Counted from the first letter of the stretch, positions 20,932 to 32,287 are shown. The stretch is DNA of 64,000 bases from Trissonchulus latispiculum (GCA_030248195.1 JASAND010007707.1:62001-126000); one strand, 5' to 3'. Numbers and translations: made by a program. Notes: generated by a model not told the origin, from the letters alone.

Positions 20932-22452
20932 CACATGCTGCGACAACTCATCCGCTAGTCGTTTGACCGAAAATTCGAACATCCAATATATTTAAATAAT
21001 TGTGTCGTAATTTAAATGATTTGTGAAATAATGATTTGTGTCAACCAAGTCTATAATTGGAAGAGTTGGACACCCAGCGCTTCCTAATGTATTAAGCATG
21101 CAATATGCTCAAAATATAATATCTGAAATCTCAGAGGGGGACTTCTCTCTAAGCACGTACACGTGCAGCAGCTATGTAGCTGGCATTTTGTAAAACTAGA
21201 CGTTTATCATAAACTAAATACTATAACTTGAGCTATGTAGGAAGGTATGTATGAAAGTCATACCACAATGATAGTCCAATCAACGGCTGGAGCAATTTCG
21301 TTTTTGAACTGCGTTCTGCGTTTTCTCTAGGGACTACTGGACGGACAGCCTTCCCAGGCTTTGAGACCTCACTTCTCGGTCTCCTCGACATACCCGAGTT
21401 TTATTGACGCTCTACACAGTTGTGTCAGTAGTTGTATTCAGAAATGTGCAGCCTTGACTGATGGACGTTCCGAAGCAGAGTAAAATATTCAGAGATATAT
21501 TCTCTCAATATTTTTCCACATGTTTAAGTTTCACTGATATAAAAAATCAGTACTGAATAAAAAAATTGTCGAAAAACACACGCAAATACACTTTTCATTG
21601 CATCATTAGCAAGTTAAGACAAATTTGTTTGGCTGAATCATTTACAAAACCAAGAAAGCTTTGAAAGCGAACTTGAACTGTTTTGGACACGCTTCACAGT
21701 AATTTTTTAGTTTTCGATTTATTTTTTCATTCCATTCATTTCGATTCATTTAATTTTTCATTTTTCATTCATTCACTTTAGATTCACTGTTGACGACGAC
21801 GAAACCGGCAATATTAGTCAAACCTCTCTGTAGTTTTATTTCGCTAACATATAGACATGTTTGAAGCGAAGAAAATCGGAGTGATTTACAAGTTAGTCAT
21901 AACTCCAAAATCGCCCTAAGCTTTCAGTCAACATGGAGCAAAGTGAACGCATAAATAAGAAACAAACGACAATTTTTTAATTTGTTTTTGCTTCACGGTG
22001 TTACTGCCTATACTTTATCGATGCTAGGTATACTTGGCTAAGTCAAAGATTAGATATAACGTTGTTCATTCATTGACTCTGGTTCTGACAGGACTTTGAG
22101 CAGATATCGCTATCTGTGCGGTTAGTATACAACGCCTAAGCGGTTTCTTTTCCTGAAAAACACAGTGCTAGGATAGAATCGAGTGAGATTTCTTTTTTCC
22201 CAAAACCGTAGCTATAGTCTTCATATCAACCAACCTATGATGTAGCTCATTTACGCTTAAGCAACCAAAATTCTCTCTACTGTGAAGCTAACACCGCTTT
22301 TCTCATTTCAATTTTCCCATAAATTATTTCCCAGAATTCACCGTTATCAGTAGCGAACAAAACGCCAAGAACCCAACTGAACGCCAAATCGAAAAACGTG
22401 CTATATCTTTCATTGCTTAGACTTAGCTGGAGAAGAAAACTGAAGCATAACG
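20932..22452. other. No gene recognised except a possible orphan exon
   Basis: AT-rich intergenic sequence between the Smr gene and the foldback upstream of the GPCR. Nothing is supported beyond the pore-like frame at 22290-22435. Confidence 0.5.
22290..22435 (-). pseudogene. Possible orphan pore-loop exon of an IR-type receptor
   Basis: After a good pyrimidine-rich acceptor on the minus strand (TTTTCTTCTCCAG), the frame reads through STFFDLAFSWVLGVLFATDN, which resembles the M2 pore loop of glutamate-receptor family channels. The intact-looking IR gene at 24184-28347 lacks a pore loop between M1 and M3, yet this exon lies 3' of its last exon. The upstream hydrophobic part of the same frame is encoded by a foldback terminus and is probably meaningless. 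It could be chance. Confidence 0.25.
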
Positions 22453-22784
22453 CAAGAGTACATAATACATGAAAGAGTATGGCAAGCATCATATTATGTA
22501 GTTAACAAAGAATGCACTTAACGCACTCTAACTGCGTTGCACACTAAATTAGTACTTCATCAAAGCCCAGATTTGTGCACTAGCTCTATGCTTACACCTT
22601 AAAATCCAAAAACACAAGTAGTGTTCAAGTACTTTTAATAAGTGCGTCTATTAACTAACTCTATTACAAGTCTTACTCACATACTCACTAGTGAATTTGT
22701 CTGCTGTGGAGGGTTCAGTTTGGCGCCACGCTTCGGTTGCAGGGTATACGGATCTGTCATACTCTTATGTATTATGTACTCTTG
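22453..22784. mobile_element. Foldback/MITE element FB1 abutting the GPCR start
   Basis: It begins CAAGAGTACATAATAC and ends with the inverse GTATTATGTACTCTTG; about 30 bp at each end are inverse copies. The same termini are seen in FB2-FB4. A 7-bp target duplication is not clear (CATAACG and CACAAAC). The right end lies 32 bp before the GPCR ATG, so it probably supplies 5' UTR or promoter sequence. Confidence 0.7.
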
Positions 22785-22816
22785 CACAAACCAAATCAGT
22801 TTAGTTTAAACCAATT

Positions 22817-23950
22817 ATGAACTTCACCGCATCCGACTTTGACCTGCTCCGACTGGACAGTCACTGCGTCCATTCTCAGTTGGAGTGGCCAGCCATGACC
22901 CTTTGGGTGAAAGGGATAACCTTTGGTTGTTTCACTCTGGCAGGTCTGGTGGGTAACGTCCTTTCAGTGGTAGCATTGCTCAGATTTTCTGAGGAAAGTG
23001 GCTCGACGGTGCGATTTCTGATTGCCATCTCGTTTTTCGATGCCTGTTTTCTGCTGTGTGCCTTTCTCATCTACAGTATCGAAGCTCTGTACGACTACTT
23101 TTGGATCCTATGGCTGTACGAGCTGTGGATTGCCTACGTTCGATATGCCTACACGTTGTCTCATATCTCTGCCAACAGTGTATCCTATGCTATTGTCTGG
23201 GCTGGCCTGGCCAGGTTGGTAAGCAAACGATTTCCCAGCTTTTCCACTACCTTCCTAGCGTCGGCCATAGTTCCAGGGATTATGGGGATTACCCTTGTCC
23301 TTATCTGGGGAATCTCTTCCACGTCGCTGTTTGAGCTGGAGGTCAAGGAGCGACAGGAGTGTGAAGGATTTGCCAGATACGTCCTGATACCTGGTGAACT
23401 GGCCCTGATGGAAGCCTATCGATTCTACACCTCCTACATTCGGCCCTCACTGTTTATCGTAATACCGGTCCTGGTCTGCTGTGCCATAGTGTTTGGACTA
23501 CACCAGCTGTACGGAGCGGTGTTGAAGGGACAGCGACCGAAAACTCGCAGGGCCAATCATAGGAGATCAGCCTCACAGCAGCAACTGGATATGGTACGAA
23601 TCATCTACCGTCTACTTGTCACCTACATTGTCTGTAACAGTGGTGGCGTTCTGGTCTTTGTCATTGATAAGATTGCACCTACGTTGCTGGTGACTTCCGC
23701 ACTACTCCACTTCATACAAAAATATTGCCAGGTGGCTCTGTATGCCCTGAGGGCCTGTCTCAATTTTCCAATCTTCTATCATACCAGTAATGTTTTCAAG
23801 TGCAAGATTAAGCACATGTGCGGAGTGGTTCACATTCATGAGACAAGCTCACAGCAACAGCAGCAGCAGCAACAACAGCAACAACAACAACAGCATCTTT
23901 TGCAGGAACAGCAAATGCCGACAATACACGTGACACCTGCGGACAGTTAA
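22817..23950 (+). CDS. Rhodopsin-like (class A) G-protein-coupled receptor, intronless
   Basis: 377 residues in one exon. An extracellular N-terminus with an NFT glycosylation site is followed by seven hydrophobic segments: TM1 about residues 33-58 with the conserved GN pair (LVGNVLSVVALL), TM2 66-92, TM3 104-132, TM4 142-170, TM5 206-236, TM6 254-280, TM7 290-320 ending LNFPIFYHTS in place of the usual NPxxY. The layout resembles invertebrate FMRFamide- and other peptide-type receptors. Deviations: the DRY motif after TM3 is replaced by ARL, and the TM3-start cysteine that pairs with loop 2 is not visible, although loop 2 has a Cys (RQECEG). The C-terminal tail holds 14 glutamines encoded by mixed CAG/CAA codons (23852-23893). 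The ligand is unknown. The start is the first ATG after the foldback FB1. Confidence 0.85.
   Translation: MNFTASDFDLLRLDSHCVHSQLEWPAMTLWVKGITFGCFTLAGLVGNVLSVVALLRFSEESGSTVRFLIAISFFDACFLLCAFLIYSIEALYDYFWILWLYELWIAYVRYAYTLSHISANSVSYAIVWAGLARLVSKRFPSFSTTFLASAIVPGIMGITLVLIWGISSTSLFELEVKERQECEGFARYVLIPGELALMEAYRFYTSYIRPSLFIVIPVLVCCAIVFGLHQLYGAVLKGQRPKTRRANHRRSASQQQLDMVRIIYRLLVTYIVCNSGGVLVFVIDKIAPTLLVTSALLHFIQKYCQVALYALRACLNFPIFYHTSNVFKCKIKHMCGVVHIHETSSQQQQQQQQQQQQQQHLLQEQQMPTIHVTPADS
23852..23893 (+). repeat. Interrupted CAG/CAA tract encoding polyglutamine
   Basis: Fourteen consecutive Gln codons with mixed CAG and CAA, inside the GPCR C-terminal tail. The mixture argues for an older tract rather than a fresh expansion. 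Confidence 0.9.
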
Positions 23951-24017
23951 AGCATGTTTAATACATGGCGACTTGCCTGTGGTTAACGTTTGACGGAACT
24001 GTACGCTAACATATACT

Positions 24018-24023
24018 AATAAA
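24018..24023 (+). terminator. Likely polyadenylation signal of the GPCR gene
   Basis: AATAAA lies 68 bp after the GPCR stop codon. Confidence 0.6.
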
Positions 24024-24183
24024 GTTTCACTTTACCTGTGCTTCAGCTCCAAAATTAATTAAAATTAAAAATGATATATTATTCGATAAATTGAAACTGT
24101 ACCAGCTCAAATATTTTAATATATAAAGATATCAGCTGAAATTCTTTCATTATTCACTAGCATTTATTTTTTCTGGAACTATT

Positions 24184-27100
24184 TCAAGTACAACGTGACC
24201 TTCCCACCATCAGTAACGCTAATATTCCATAGGTCGACACGCTTGAAAAACCGCCTGCACTTAAACGAAAGTAGCCAATAATCGCACAAAACAAACATTC
24301 CATAATGATAACCACTGATGCGCCGAAAATTCCAGCAAAATAAAGGGTAAAGATTTGTTTTAAGTTGAACAAACTGAAAGGATAACTGGACATTACAGGC
24401 TTTTCTTCGCTTCGTAAACTGTACTTTCGAAATGTCCTTTCTATAATTCCATGCTGACGAAGCTTACGTAGAACATCATTAACCTTCTGTATAAGACTAT
24501 CACTGTCACGTCTAAACATAAAGGCTTTCATTGACAGTATTTGGGAGTCTTCCACGCGATAAATATCATAGTAGTGAGCAATTGTCTGGGCAAACGGCGA
24601 CGAATTATAGGTACATGAGTAAACTTTTTTCGCTATCTTTTTGTATATTAGATCGTAGTTTCGAACAACTTCAGGAGGATTATTCTTAAAGGCGCTGTAG
24701 TTCTCTTCACTGATTAGGTCAAAGGTACTAGTCATAGTGTCAGCTACAATAAAGGAGAACTTCTCCAGAATTGAGGAGGAAAAGTCGGCAAGTGTTGTCC
24801 AGGGCAGCAACTTTTGCTTCATGGCAACATTACTGTCGAAATTGGCAGAAAATGTCAGAATCAGAACAAGGATTACGAACAGACAATGTATCCGAAGTAT
24901 CGGTATTGATGTGGAGCTGATATGCATTGACAAACAGGAGTGTCTGAAAATGATTGTTATAGTAAGATTTTTAGAAAAGCAACCTTAGTTTCATTGTATG
25001 CATTCAAAGTAATAATGTTAAGCTGCATTTTTGTATAAAATGGCTTCTGAACTACAAGCAATGAATGAGTAATAGTGGTTCAAATTGATGTCACCAAGGG
25101 GAATCACCACCTTTAATGCTAACTCAAAGCCAGATTCGGAATTTGAAAGATTAGTGATTCTATTTAATGCCAAACTCAGAAAACGCTCCCAGATTGTTTG
25201 AACATTCGGTTAACCAAAGGTTGAGCATACGAGCTTTTGGATGATTGTTTGGTATGCGCACGCCTTTAGTGACTGAAAAAGTTTATCCAAGTTGAGGGGT
25301 TGGTTACTTTGACTTACTTCGGATACAGTGGGATCGTAATCACAATAAATGAATCTATTTCAAGTAATATTTAATAAATGTCTTCTAAACGTTTAATAAA
25401 AATTCTGAAGGACTTTCACCTCTCGTCAGTTTTACCAAGAGTGCATAATTGCACTATATATTATAAGAAGAGTAAGCCACTAGAGGGCTTATCTTCTTGG
25501 CATTGCGTAACGGTGCTCCGAGCACAATACGCGAATGTTCCCCCGTTTGGTGGGGGGGTCGACAAGCATACCCCCTCCCCGTTTGGTGGGGGGGGGGGGT
25601 ATGCAAAATGGGTTCCCGTTTGGTGGAGGGGTATACAAAAGGGGTCCCCGTTTGGTGGGGGGGGGGGGGTAGGCAGAAGGGGGCCCCGTTTGGGGGGGGT
25701 CGCCAAGTCAGGCTGAAATTGGCTGAATCTGATTGGCTGTTGGCGACCTCCCCCCCCCAACCGGGGACCTCTTTTTGCCTACCCCCCCACCAAACGGGCC
25801 CCCCTTCTGCCTACCCCCCCCCTCCACCAAACGGGGACCCCTTTTGCATACCCCCCCACCAAACGGGGACCTTTTTCAAATAGAACAAAAACTACCGTAA
25901 TCCTCTGCTCTACCTCCCACCAAACGGGGAGGGGGTCTCTGCAATCTGATTGGCTGTTGGCTACACTCCCCCCCCCACCAAACGGGGATCTCTTTTCTGC
26001 TACCCCCCCACCAAACGGAGGGGGGGTATGCTTTGTCGAAGAGAGCTACCCCCCACCAAACGGGGGAACATTCGCGTATTGTGGTCGGAGCACCGTTACG
26101 CAATGCCAAGAAGAGGAGCCCTCTAGTGGCTTACTCTTCTTCTTATATATAGTGCAATAATGCACTCTTGGTTTTACGTTTAGTAAAGTTACTCCAAACG
26201 CAAAAGGACAGAGAGAGGAAAAGGAATTGGAAAGAAGCAATTGTTTTCAGGTAAGAAATTATAAAATTAATCTAAATGGAAAATGTAAACACTAATCTCA
26301 ACACATAAGTCAATTTATTTCTTAAAATATAATTCCAAATGCCTTTTTCTGGCACTAAGTAAGCTTAAAATTTTATATTTGTTGTAAGTAAAGCGTCCGA
26401 TCACAAAAAAATTAGTTTTTGTTCTAGATATTTTATTTTTTACATGGTTGTATTAAGAAATTACGTAAAAGGAAACGAAAAGGTACTACGTAAAACTTTG
26501 AACTTAGTGCAGGTTTTGCTTGTTTGCTGCTTTTGTGCTGTTCCTATTTCCAGAGACAAGCAGTTGAAGATCAAACTTTGTCATAGGGATTTGCTCTTAT
26601 AATCCAAATACTTTCTAAAATTTGTTAACATTTGAAGGTCAGAAGAAACGGACAGCACAACCGTGGTACGAAACTCAGAAAATTGCTGATCTGAGCGCGG
26701 TTCTAAAATAAAAACCAATGTCGTCAGCATCAGCATCAGGTGCCGATTCCGTGACAATTAATTGAAAGTCCCTATAATCCATTTTAAGTATTTAAAACTC
26801 CTTTAAAATAACTTAGGAATAAACATCTATACAGTCTAAGCTCAATGTGAATAAAGGCAACTGAAAGAAGTTAAATTTCAAAATTGCCAAGTGCGAAAAA
26901 TGGGTTAAAAGTTCTCGGGTACCCGAAAATGCTCGGGTACCCGGGTACCCGGGTAGTATCGCAATTACTCGACATAGGGCTTCGGGTAGTACCGGGTACC
27001 CGGGTCCAAATTTTTGAACCCGTGCCCATGCCTAATTCGGATGCTTGTGCACTGTTGCTGGACTAAACCTTGGCTCAATGTCAAACAACTCAGTTGGGTT

Positions 27101-28347
27101 TAAGAAAACTTGTTTTACTGTTTTTATGCTGAATAATTTAGTTTTGACACTAGCACAGGTACATGTGCAATTCCAACTTTGATATTATCACGGTATGACA
27201 TCAAAGAGGTTAATACTGCAACAATTCCAAAATTTTGTAAGGGTGAGCATTCACTAAGGTGAGCACCAACTGAGTGTTTTCTAAATTGAATGAGTGAATT
27301 TAACGTTAAACTCATTCATTTTTCTATTCTCTATTGGCGATCCAGCTTATGGCCTACTCATCGCAACCGACATACGCAACAGTTGTACCTGGTTATTTTC
27401 TCCACAAGCAGAGCAACTATGAACAGCATCCACAAAGCGACAGGGAAAGTAGATGTACACGAAAGCACATTTGTTCTTAAGCCCTTCCAGTATTTGTTCA
27501 CATAAATGCTTTTGTGACTTTTCGTAATCCAATCACTGAATGAGCAAAACAATAGTCGATTTGAGTCAACCGTAAGCTGCGGTGCCGTTAAATTTATCCT
27601 ACTGTCGTTCAAATCCTTTAGCATTCCGGTAACTAGGTTATTTTCTGGGTTGAAACTGCCGTAGTGTCCGTCAGTAGGCTTGACAAATCTGAAATATATA
27701 AGAAAAGGTAAGACTGACAGCATTGCCCAATATTAACACCTAAACTAGTTTAGTTAGCACTCCTTTTCAGTATGGGTATGGGTAAATAAAAGCTGAACCT
27801 TCCTCTTCCCTTCTCTCTCCTAGGTCCTGGTTTTGTGAGTACAATGGTGCCTGTCGCATTCCGTGTGAGCTATCTCTTCGGTTTCTTTTTTAGTCTAGCG
27901 ATTCTACCGGAGCTGGTGGATTGAACGAAACAGGTTATTATAAATTTAGTTGACCAGACCGAGACCAGGGAGAGTCTACCAAATTTATAATAAGTTATTT
28001 CGTTTTATCTTCTTTTTATCTTAAATATTATTTATATCGTTATTTCTTTATTTTGTATACTCGTTTCTTTTCTTTACTTAATTTATAAGTTTATTAATCG
28101 AACTGGACATTAAGCTTGGCTTGTAAACTGCACTGACGTGATAATCCAAAATCCTTAGCTCTACCTTAATCCGTATCCTAGCATTGAACTAGTAAGATAG
28201 CTCAGTTCAGCAGCAAAGCCTGGATGGTTTTGGCAGCTTCTCAGAACATGATCTTCAAATACGCATTCATCCACTTCCAATGGAAACGGGATAGCACCAA
28301 AAACAAGAGTAGGCATTATCTCATGTAGTCTACAAGCAAATGGGTGA
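24184..28347 (-). CDS. IR-type ionotropic glutamate receptor-like channel, three exons seen, 5' end missing
   Basis: Exons on the minus strand are 28347-28165 (61 codons), 27688-27389 (100 codons) and 24943-24184 (253 codons with stop). All junctions are GT-AG and phase 2, so the frame joins cleanly. Exon 1 carries the start of the S1 ligand-binding lobe (HPGFAAELSYLTSSMLGYGL). Exon 2 continues with DGHYGSF, LTVDSNR and SFSDWI, then M1 (ALWMLFIVALLVEK). Exon 3 has M3 (LVLILTFSANFDSNV, cf. SYTANL in glutamate receptors), S2 with LRKLRQHGIIERTF, and M4 (IFTLYFAGIFGASVVIIMEC). Spacing and divergence fit protostome chemosensory IRs. The pore loop expected between M1 and M3 is absent in the direct splice, so either a small exon is hidden in the 2.4-kb intron or the gene is defective. 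No amino-terminal exons were found; the exon 1 acceptor (GAGACAG) is weak. Confidence 0.7.
25436..26170. mobile_element. Foldback element FB2 with 7-bp target duplication, in the IR intron
   Basis: 735 bp with long inverted arms and termini CAAGAG...CTCTTG. GTTTTAC flanks it directly on both sides (25429-25435 and 26171-26177). Each arm carries several copies of a CCCCGTTTGGTGGGG-type word with long G runs, in opposite orientation in the two arms. Open frames across it are low-complexity and meaningless. It sits in the 2.4-kb intron of the IR gene. Confidence 0.88.
26171..27388. repeat. Rest of the IR intron, with GGGTACCC tract
   Basis: AT-rich intron sequence. At about 26918-27010 the word CGGGTACCC recurs several times; similar GGGTACCCG words occur at 28680-28705. 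This looks like the low-complexity end of a transposon, but I could not find its borders. Confidence 0.5.
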
Positions 28348-28757
28348 CTGTCTCAGGTGACGCTGCCACCTTTTGCTAGCCTTTCAGGATAATTTTCTGG
28401 ATAAGCGATACAGGATTTTAATTGTCTTTTTCTTGAAGAACGTCCACAACTGAGCTAGAATATGCATCATCGTGATGCCCACTGCTTCATTGTAACGTTT
28501 TTAGGAGTTTGAAATTTTTGAAAAGCGTCACCTGAGACGACCACCAGCAAATGCAAATATGACAATCTGCTGCTGAGGCCTTTAACATTTCCTAATGGCG
28601 TGCTGATGACCAAGCATTCATGTATAAATCAATCATTGTTTTATTGAGATGAAAGCTGAATTGGAAATGGGTCGTTATTTCGTACCCGTGGGTACCCGTT
28701 ACCGTACCTCTGACCCGCGATCCACTTCTTTAGTAAATAAGCCTTCATTCATTTTAC

Positions 28758-29382
28758 CAAGAGTACATATAATAGAATAAGAGTATGAAACTCTTACGCT
28801 ACTATGTACTAAACATGCTTGATATGCTCGGGTCGCTAACTCGGGACCCCCCCCCCCCGAAAGTAATTACACTAATTACACGCTTTCATATAAGTGTGTG
28901 ACTGCTCGCTGATTCGCTAATTAGCTTAGGCTTACTATCGGCATTTTATCAGTAATTTTTAATTAATTAATTATAACTTTAATTAGGATAATGTAATTAA
29001 AAAACTAATTCGACAACTTTGTAGCATTTTTTCTGCTCTTTCCAACGATATAAAAATTGTTGCAGACTACATTCCTACGAATTTTTGTCATGTGCAACAA
29101 TTTTTATATCATTGGAAAGAGCAGAAACAATACTACAAAGTTGTCGAATTAGTTTTTTAATTACATTAACCTAATTAAAGTTATAATTAATTAATTAAAA
29201 ATTACTAATAAAATGCCCATCGTAAGCCTAAGCTAATTGGCGAATCAGCGAGCAGACACACACTTACATGAAAGCATGTAATTAGTGTAGGGGGGTCCCG
29301 AGTTAGCGACCCGAGCATATCAAGCGTGTTTAGTACATAGTAGCGTAAGAGTTTCATACTCTTATTCTATTATGTAATCTTG
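28758..29382. mobile_element. Foldback element FB3 with 7-bp target duplication
   Basis: 625 bp; two arms of about 300 bp are near-perfect inverse copies around a short centre at about 29065-29090. Termini CAAGAG...CTTG are flanked by ATTTTAC on both sides (28751-28757 and 29383-29389). The arms hold a C run and its inverse G run. No coding capacity. Confidence 0.9.
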
Positions 29383-30009
29383 ATTTTACTGACAAAGGCG
29401 GGCAATGTATAAACTTTGTTCAAAAATGTGAATGTTTGTTATTGAACCAGTTTTTTCATTAGACTTTAATAATATTCATAATTTAATTCCTCATAACAAA
29501 GTACTAATTTAGACGATTACGAGCTATTTTCTTCAGAAGCTTTCACTTCATAACATGTTCTAACTAGTGGCTATGGATGGAAACTGGGTCACTTTTTGTG
29601 ACCCATGACCCACTCGACAGAAAAGGCAAATTTGACCCAGACCCAAGGTGACGCATAAAATCTTAAAATTTGGTGACCCAGACCCAAATGACCCAAACGT
29701 TTTCGTGACCCAGACCCAACTGACCCAAAAATTTTCGTGACCCAGACCCAAATGACCCAATAGGACAACGTGACCCTAACTAACTTGATTGTCCTTTTGC
29801 GCAGTATTTTTAAAACAAGAATTTTTTAATGTTTTTAGTGTCTTTCATTACTTTTTCAATAATGATAGAATTGAAAGAACTAATTGCTACTGCAACATTT
29901 TGCTGGCCGTTTTGCTTACATGACCTGAACGGTTCACGCTGTAAAATTTCATGATCGATAGAAATGTGTCCACCGTTGTACGCGGCTTTTACTATATATG
30001 TCTACCCAG

Positions 30010-31484
30010 CAGGGTTTTCTTTTTCAAAATCGGACCTGTGTAAATCTTGTGTAAATTTAAATTTCAGTGTGTATTTTTGTTTGAAGTTGTGTAAAATCTA
30101 AAAGTGTTGTTTTTGAGATATAATACGAAATAAAATAAATTTAAGCGTTATTTTATTGCAACAATGTTATTTTCGGATCATTCAATCAAAAGTTCTGGCA
30201 ACTGCACTTGTGTAACGTCCGTGGGGGACACGTCCGTGTAACGCAGAAGAACCCACGCGGGGGGCTCTGGGGGGCAGAGTCCCCCAGACGCTGAGGAAAT
30301 TTTGTAAATTGTAATAAAATTCGCAATGGAAAAGTCTAAAAAGATTATATAATCCATTAAATGCCAAAACTAGGATTGGACAAATTCTAATTTCTGAAAA
30401 AACTTCGCCTACTGAAACCATTTCTTTAATTTTTCAACTTTTTGGAATAATTTTTTCACAAACATTCTGGTTACGTACTAAAAGGTTCGAAGCTTTAATT
30501 GCTGTAGGGGAATTTTCCATATTATGGACAGAAAACACCCATTCTGAGCCCCCCCCCCCTGAAGTTGAGAAATTTTTTAAAATTATCGGCAAAAACGCAT
30601 TGAACAGTTGCATTCTTTTAGCTTTCGTTTTGAATATATACCTATTGTGCTAGACAGCAACAATTTTTGTGGCTCAGACTGCTTTTTATGATAAATGATA
30701 TTATATATACGTATATGTACAAGACACTGGCGGATCCAGGATGTCGTGAGGAGGGCGGTAAAATGTTTCCAGATGGGGGTCTGGGGAGCGGAGCCCCCCA
30801 GAAGTTGAAGAAATTTTTGTTTTTGCAATAAAATCGGTCTTCGGATCTTTAATTCTTTTCATAAACTCTTAAAAAATTCTTAAAAATTCTGGACATTTTT
30901 AGGCAAAAGTGGTAATTTTCTCCGAAAAATCGGATGCATTTCAAGCTTTTTCTTCATAAATGCAATAAATATGTGGTTAAAATGTAGGAAATTCGCGCCG
31001 AAGGCGAGAATTTTGTTTTTTGCCCTGTTTCCTCTTTCTCTCCTTAATTTTTCCTGCCTTCGAATCGCGACGGGGGGGGCGCCCCCCGCCATCCCTGGAT
31101 CCGCCCCTGGTTCAAGAAACGATATTGAATCGTATGTACTAGCTATATTACTATACTACATATCTTACAAATATTTGCACGCTGTACGTGAATAAATTAT
31201 ACGCAACCGGATAAGCAGATGTATTTGCAGAAACAACCTATAATCATGTCGTAATGCAGAAAACCATGGTAAATGATTGGAAAGCGGTGGGGGTCTGGGG
31301 GCGGCAGCCCCCAGCTAAAAGCTATTTTAAATATGAAGGGCTTGAAAACTATTTTTTCAGAGCACTTTTTGCAAAAATTTTCGAAAATGTGGCTGTGTAT
31401 TTTGGTGTGTAAATTAGTTTTTCACTGTGTAAATTTATTTATTTTGTGTAAATACACAGTATTTTACACAAAAAGAAAACCCTG
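30010..31484. mobile_element. hAT-like element, middle of three nested
   Basis: Inverted termini are CAGGGTTTTCTTTTT, flanked by an exact 8-bp duplication CTACCCAG (30002-30009 and 31485-31492). The end regions are rich in GTGTAAAT words. Several internal CCCCAGAC modules resemble the inner element. No transposase is visible. Confidence 0.88.
30725..31109. mobile_element. hAT-like MITE, innermost of three nested
   Basis: 385 bp with termini CACTGGCGGATCCAGG on the left and, inverted, CAGGGGCGGATCCAGG on the right. Flanks are GTACAAGA and GTTCAAGA, a 7-of-8 target duplication. It is the same family as the fragment at 18190-18316. Confidence 0.82.
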
Positions 31485-32287
31485 CTACCCAGTCAAATAG
31501 AATGGCAGGGAAAGTCACTCCTAACTCTAGTGATTTCTGCGCAGTGAGTATTAAATTCAATAAAATTGTTAGTGAAGATGCGAAAATTTTTTTGGAAACG
31601 GTGGGTTTTCCTTTAAAATCAGCTAAATTTCCAACGCAAAAATTGAAGCCGGAAACTAGTTTTAAGAGTTGGCCAGACCATGTGACCCAGACCCAAAATG
31701 ACCCACTAAAATTTACTGGCCCAAAGTGACCCGCAGGGAGCTTGACCCAGACCCACACTGATCCAGAGGTTTCACAAAACTAGTGACCCAAGACCCAGTG
31801 ACCCAAGCAAAAATGGCGACCCAAACGACCCTTGACCCAGTTTCCATCCCTGCTAGTGGCCTCCATATTCTGAAAAACTCGACGCTGGAACTGCATGCAT
31901 GCCCCCTGGAACTTGCAAAATAAATTTTCCCGTGCAACGGTTGGTCCACTTTACACAAAGTCCACACATGCTTACAAATATTTTGTCTTAAATAAAAACG
32001 AAAAGCGGGCCAATCGCGATTCTGTGTTCGCTTTGACAATAAGCAAAGCAGTCAATGCAGCAAAGTTTTAAAATGTTAGCTAACCAAATGCTTACAAGAA
32101 TGTTTTAAATTTATAGCTACAAAAGGATTACCAGCGTACCAGTAAATCAGTTAAAAAGAAAGGAGATTGAGATTAACGTTTAGCTTTCAAATAATGATTT
32201 ATAGTTAGTTATAGTTAGGCAAACAAATTGTACTGTCAACACTTACTTCATTTGGTTACAGGTAACGTGTAATGTTCAACACTCATA

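Larger units (their letters stand above)
29572..31852. mobile_element. hAT-like element, outermost of three nested
   Basis: Termini are TATGGATGGAAACTGGGTC on the left and, inverted on the right, CAGGGATGGAAACTGGGTC. An exact 8-bp duplication CTAGTGGC lies at 29564-29571 and 31853-31860. Many GACCCA/TGGGTC words cluster near both ends, as subterminal repeats. No transposase frame is visible. It contains the element 30010-31484. Confidence 0.85.

Noticed and set aside
25378..26240. Pro/Gly/Trp-rich frames across FB2
   Set aside because: Translations of the CCCCGTTTGGTGGGG words in a foldback, present in several frames on both strands.
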